Below are positions 61,686 to 64,000 of a stretch of DNA of 64,000 bases, one piece after another. The first letter of the stretch is position 1, and each line of letters opens with the position of its first letter. The notes under the pieces were generated by a model. It was not told the origin of the DNA and did no database searches. It saw only the letters and a list, made by a program, of their open reading frames with translations. The position numbers were made by a program, and so were the translations under genes. Source of the DNA: Arthrobacter hankyongi (GTDB lineage: Bacteria; Actinomycetota; Actinomycetes; Actinomycetales; Micrococcaceae); contig NZ_JAKLTQ010000002.1 of assembly GCF_022012395.1 (NCBI RefSeq), positions 124,001 to 188,000 on the forward strand, in the 5' to 3' direction.

Positions 61686-62716
61686 TCCGCAGTCTCAGAG
61701 AGGTCAACTCGGGTGATGGCTTCGGCGATGAGTGCCCGGGACCGGCTGCGCAGGTCGGGGTCGATGAGCATGTCCTGGATCATGATTTCGGTCGCGCCGG
61801 TGGCTTCGACGAGCTTCTCCAGTTGGGTTTTGAGGGTGTCCGGGCTTCCTGAGATCTGTGCGGGGATGGTCTTTCCGTCGAACGTGCTGCTCTGCTGTTT
61901 TGCGTCCAGCGGCAGTTCGGCTTCGGCCTGGGCAAGTGTGGGCGTGGTCGCAGCCTGGCCGCTGGCGGCCACCCTGCGCCAGAGCAGCCGGGCGGGCCAC
62001 GTCAGCCGGTGGGCGGTGTCTTCATCGTCGGCGGCGACGATGTTCAGCGCCAGCATGGTGTTGCGCTGCGCCGTGCCGAAGGGCGTGGATTGGAAGCTTT
62101 CGCGATGGGCATCCAGTGCAGCGACGGCGGTGCCGGGATTGATGAAGCCGGCGAAAGCGTAGCCGAGCCCCAGGCTGCCGGCCAGTGCTGCGCTGTTGCC
62201 CGAGGAGCCCAGGACCCACACGTCGGGAACGGTTTCCATACCGGCGGTGAGGTTGATCGGGGAGAAGGGGTGGTCCGGTCCGAAGCCGTGGTGGTAGTAG
62301 GCAAGGATTTCCTGCACCTGGTGGGAGAAGTCATCCTGAGGGCGGGAGTTCCGGTCACGGCGCAGGGCTGCGTCGATGAGCGGGCCTGCGGTGGCCCGTC
62401 CCAGGCCCAGATCGATGCGGCCGGGTGTGAGGGCTTCCAGCTGCAGGAAGCGTTCGGCGATGCTGAACGGGCTGTAATGGTTCAGCAGCACAGCCCCGGA
62501 GCCGACCCGGATCCGTTCGGTTTCACGGGCGGCCAGGGCGATCAAGCTGACCGGATCCTGGGCTGCGTATCCCACCGTGTGGTGGTGCTCTGCGTACCAG
62601 ATGCGCTCATAACCGAGTTCGTCGGCTTCACGTGCCGCACGGACCGCGGCGTGGAGCGCCTCGCGTTTCGATCCGTTGTGGGCCACCGGGGCCAGTTCCA
62701 CCAGTGAATACTTCAT
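61670..62716 (-). CDS. LLM-class flavin-dependent oxidoreductase
   Basis: The 348-residue protein has a luciferase-like TIM-barrel pattern: LGYERIWYAEHHHTVGYAAQ, VGSGAVLLNHYSPFSIAERF, GRIDLGLGRATAGP, PDVWVLGSSGNSAALAG. Members use reduced FMN or F420; this MsnO8-like subtype is mostly uncharacterised. It starts in ATGA overlapping the upstream monooxygenase gene (62713-62716), so the two are cotranslated. Its stop overlaps the broken dehydrogenase by 16 bases. Confidence 0.88.
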   Translation of the reverse strand: MKYSLVELAPVAHNGSKREALHAAVRAAREADELGYERIWYAEHHHTVGYAAQDPVSLIALAARETERIRVGSGAVLLNHYSPFSIAERFLQLEALTPGRIDLGLGRATAGPLIDAALRRDRNSRPQDDFSHQVQEILAYYHHGFGPDHPFSPINLTAGMETVPDVWVLGSSGNSAALAGSLGLGYAFAGFINPGTAVAALDAHRESFQSTPFGTAQRNTMLALNIVAADDEDTAHRLTWPARLLWRRVAASGQAATTPTLAQAEAELPLDAKQQSSTFDGKTIPAQISGSPDTLKTQLEKLVEATGATEIMIQDMLIDPDLRSRSRALIAEAITRVDLSETADQPRL

Positions 62717-64000
62717 GATGCTGCGCCCACGTGCTGTCCGTACCCGGCGGGCAGCCCGTTCTGACGGGGGATGCCCAGATGATCCCGCAGTGTGGTGCCG
62801 GCGTATTCGCGCCGGAACAGGCCGCGTTCCTGCAGGATCGGAATCACTTCATCGACGAAGTGCTCCAGCCCGTCGGTGGCATCCGGGTTGATGTTAAACC
62901 CCTTGCCCACGCCTGCTTCATGCCACCGCTGCAGGATGTCAGCGACCTCGTCCGGAGTCCCCAGGGCCACGGGATGGTAGTTCATGGTGCCGTGGGCCAG
63001 GATGCGCCGCACCGTGAGCCCTTCCCCGGCCAGTTCCAGCGCCAGGGGAGAGCGCGGATCTGCCGGATTGGCCCGGGCGTTCTCCAGCAGGCTTTGGTGC
63101 ACCGGCTTGTCGATGTCCTCGATGGAGAGCGGAACGCCGATCTGCTGGCCGAGATAGGCCACCTTCGTCTCCAGGTCGCCCAGTGCGTCGAGCTGTTCGC
63201 GGCGTTCCAGAGCTTCCTTCCGGGTCGAGGCGACGGAGGTGATGATTCCGTTGAAGACGGTCATGTGATCCGGGGACCGCCCGTAGGTCGAGGCGGCCTG
63301 TGCCACTGCCGCGGCATGCTCGACTCCGGAAGGGATGTCGAAGGGATTGTTGTAGACCGCGTTGGCGAACCGCCCGGCCAGGCGCAGGCCGTTGAGTCCG
63401 CCACCGGCCTGGAAGACCACCGGCTGCCCCTGCTCCGAGGGCGGCAGTCCCAGCGGGCCGCGGCTGGCGACATGGCGGCCGGCCAGTCCCACCGGGGTGA
63501 CGCGACTGGCGTCAGCAAACCGGCCGGCCTCCTTGTCCATGATGAGCGCATCATCTTCCCATGAGCCCCACAACGCCATGACGGCAGCAATGAACTCATG
63601 GGCACGCTCATACCGCTCCCCCCGGCTGGGCACACCGGTGCCGTAGTTGAGCAATGCTCCCGGATGCGACGTCGTCACGGCGTTCCACCCCGCCCGGCCC
63701 TGGCTGACCAGATCCAGTGCCCTGAACTGCCGCGCGACGGTGAACGGGTGATTGAGCGTCGTTGACGAGGTGGCCACCAGGCCGATCCGCTCGGTTTCCC
63801 GCGCCACCGCCGTAAGGGTGACGATCGGCTCCAGGGCCTGCTGCGGCGGCGCCGTTGCCACATCGGTGCTCAACACCGGCGTATCGGCGAGGAACAGCGC
63901 GTCGAACCTGCCCCGCTCAGCGGTCTGCGCGGCCTTGACGAAGACATCCGCATTGATGAAAGAGGCGGGATCGATCCCCGGCCAGCGCCAGGCCGCCGGT
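62713..64000 (-). CDS. LLM-class flavin monooxygenase (NtaA/SnaA/DszA type), N-terminus beyond window
   Basis: About 429 residues are visible; the start lies past the right edge. The N-terminal part reads GIDPASFINADVFVKAAQ then FDALFLADTPVLSTDVA, followed by LVATSSTTLNHPFTVARQF and RAGWNAVTTSHPGALLNYG, the hallmarks of NtaA/SnaA/DszA-type monooxygenases. The inset VFQAGGGLNGLRLAGRFA and the C-terminal domain are intact. These enzymes use reduced FMN from a separate reductase to oxidise chelators, sulfones or related compounds. It overlaps the next gene by four bases. Confidence 0.9.
   Translation of the reverse strand, partial: PAAWRWPGIDPASFINADVFVKAAQTAERGRFDALFLADTPVLSTDVATAPPQQALEPIVTLTAVARETERIGLVATSSTTLNHPFTVARQFRALDLVSQGRAGWNAVTTSHPGALLNYGTGVPSRGERYERAHEFIAAVMALWGSWEDDALIMDKEAGRFADASRVTPVGLAGRHVASRGPLGLPPSEQGQPVVFQAGGGLNGLRLAGRFANAVYNNPFDIPSGVEHAAAVAQAASTYGRSPDHMTVFNGIITSVASTRKEALERREQLDALGDLETKVAYLGQQIGVPLSIEDIDKPVHQSLLENARANPADPRSPLALELAGEGLTVRRILAHGTMNYHPVALGTPDEVADILQRWHEAGVGKGFNINPDATDGLEHFVDEVIPILQERGLFRREYAGTTLRDHLGIPRQNGLPAGYGQHVGAAS

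Overview
The window is high-GC DNA with actinobacterial gene style: frequent GTG starts, tight ATGA/GTGA overlaps, AGGAGG-like ribosome sites, and GT39/GT2 mannosyl-transfer, PucR and alanine dehydrogenase genes. An Arthrobacter-like member of the Micrococcaceae is the best guess, but this is inference; no rRNA, tRNA or species marker is present.

Region 1 (1-18.6 kb) looks like ordinary chromosome. It holds a truncated GT39 membrane glycosyltransferase with a GT2-GtrA fusion, a Bcr/CflA-type drug exporter, pyruvate oxidase (poxB), a RibD-C reductase, a two-component system divergent from a membrane-anchored DUF5666-like protein, an IclR regulator convergent with an aromatic-acid MFS transporter, a decayed MFS gene, a SAM methyltransferase, a phosphoribosyltransferase-hydrolase fusion, and a PucR regulator divergent from alanine dehydrogenase (ald), which ends in a strong hairpin.

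Region 2 (18.7-57.5 kb) is a catabolic island of about 39 kb. It begins with a MarR regulator and a GntR/FadR regulator. Three copies of a GGTCGTACC-type operator lie before the acyl-CoA ligase, the gntR gene itself and the acyl-CoA dehydrogenase. Next come an HMG-CoA-lyase-like gene, a quinone-oxidoreductase-like gene, enoyl-CoA hydratases, a flavin reductase, a second acyl-CoA ligase and TesB. The oxygenation core follows: alpha/beta hydrolase, Baeyer-Villiger monooxygenase (HAPMO type), SDR; then a second unit of group D-like flavin monooxygenase, hydrolase and a MerB-like protein. A branched-chain-amino-acid-type ABC importer (with a permease-ATPase fusion) follows, then a second MerB-like protein, a zinc alcohol dehydrogenase, a third acyl-CoA ligase and two hotdog thioesterases. 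The last block is a phosphotransferase/lipocalin-like pair, a thiolase, two acyl-CoA dehydrogenases of the paired large/small type, SDRs and an enoyl-CoA hydratase. The likely logic is import, oxidation to a ketone, Baeyer-Villiger ester or lactone formation, hydrolysis, CoA activation and beta-oxidation. The substrate is not shown by the sequence; a cyclic or aryl ketone or terpenoid is plausible.

The most unusual content is the pair of MerB-like (organomercurial lyase fold) paralogues at 36977-37759 and 42739-43500. Both keep a Cys/Glu/Cys triad like that of MerB, but they sit in catabolic operons with no mer genes nearby.

Region 3 (57.6-61.7 kb) is an alcohol dehydrogenase gene cleanly split by two different IS110-family elements arranged head to head. 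Region 4 (61.7-64 kb) holds two overlapping LLM-class flavin oxidoreductase genes, the second cut by the window edge.
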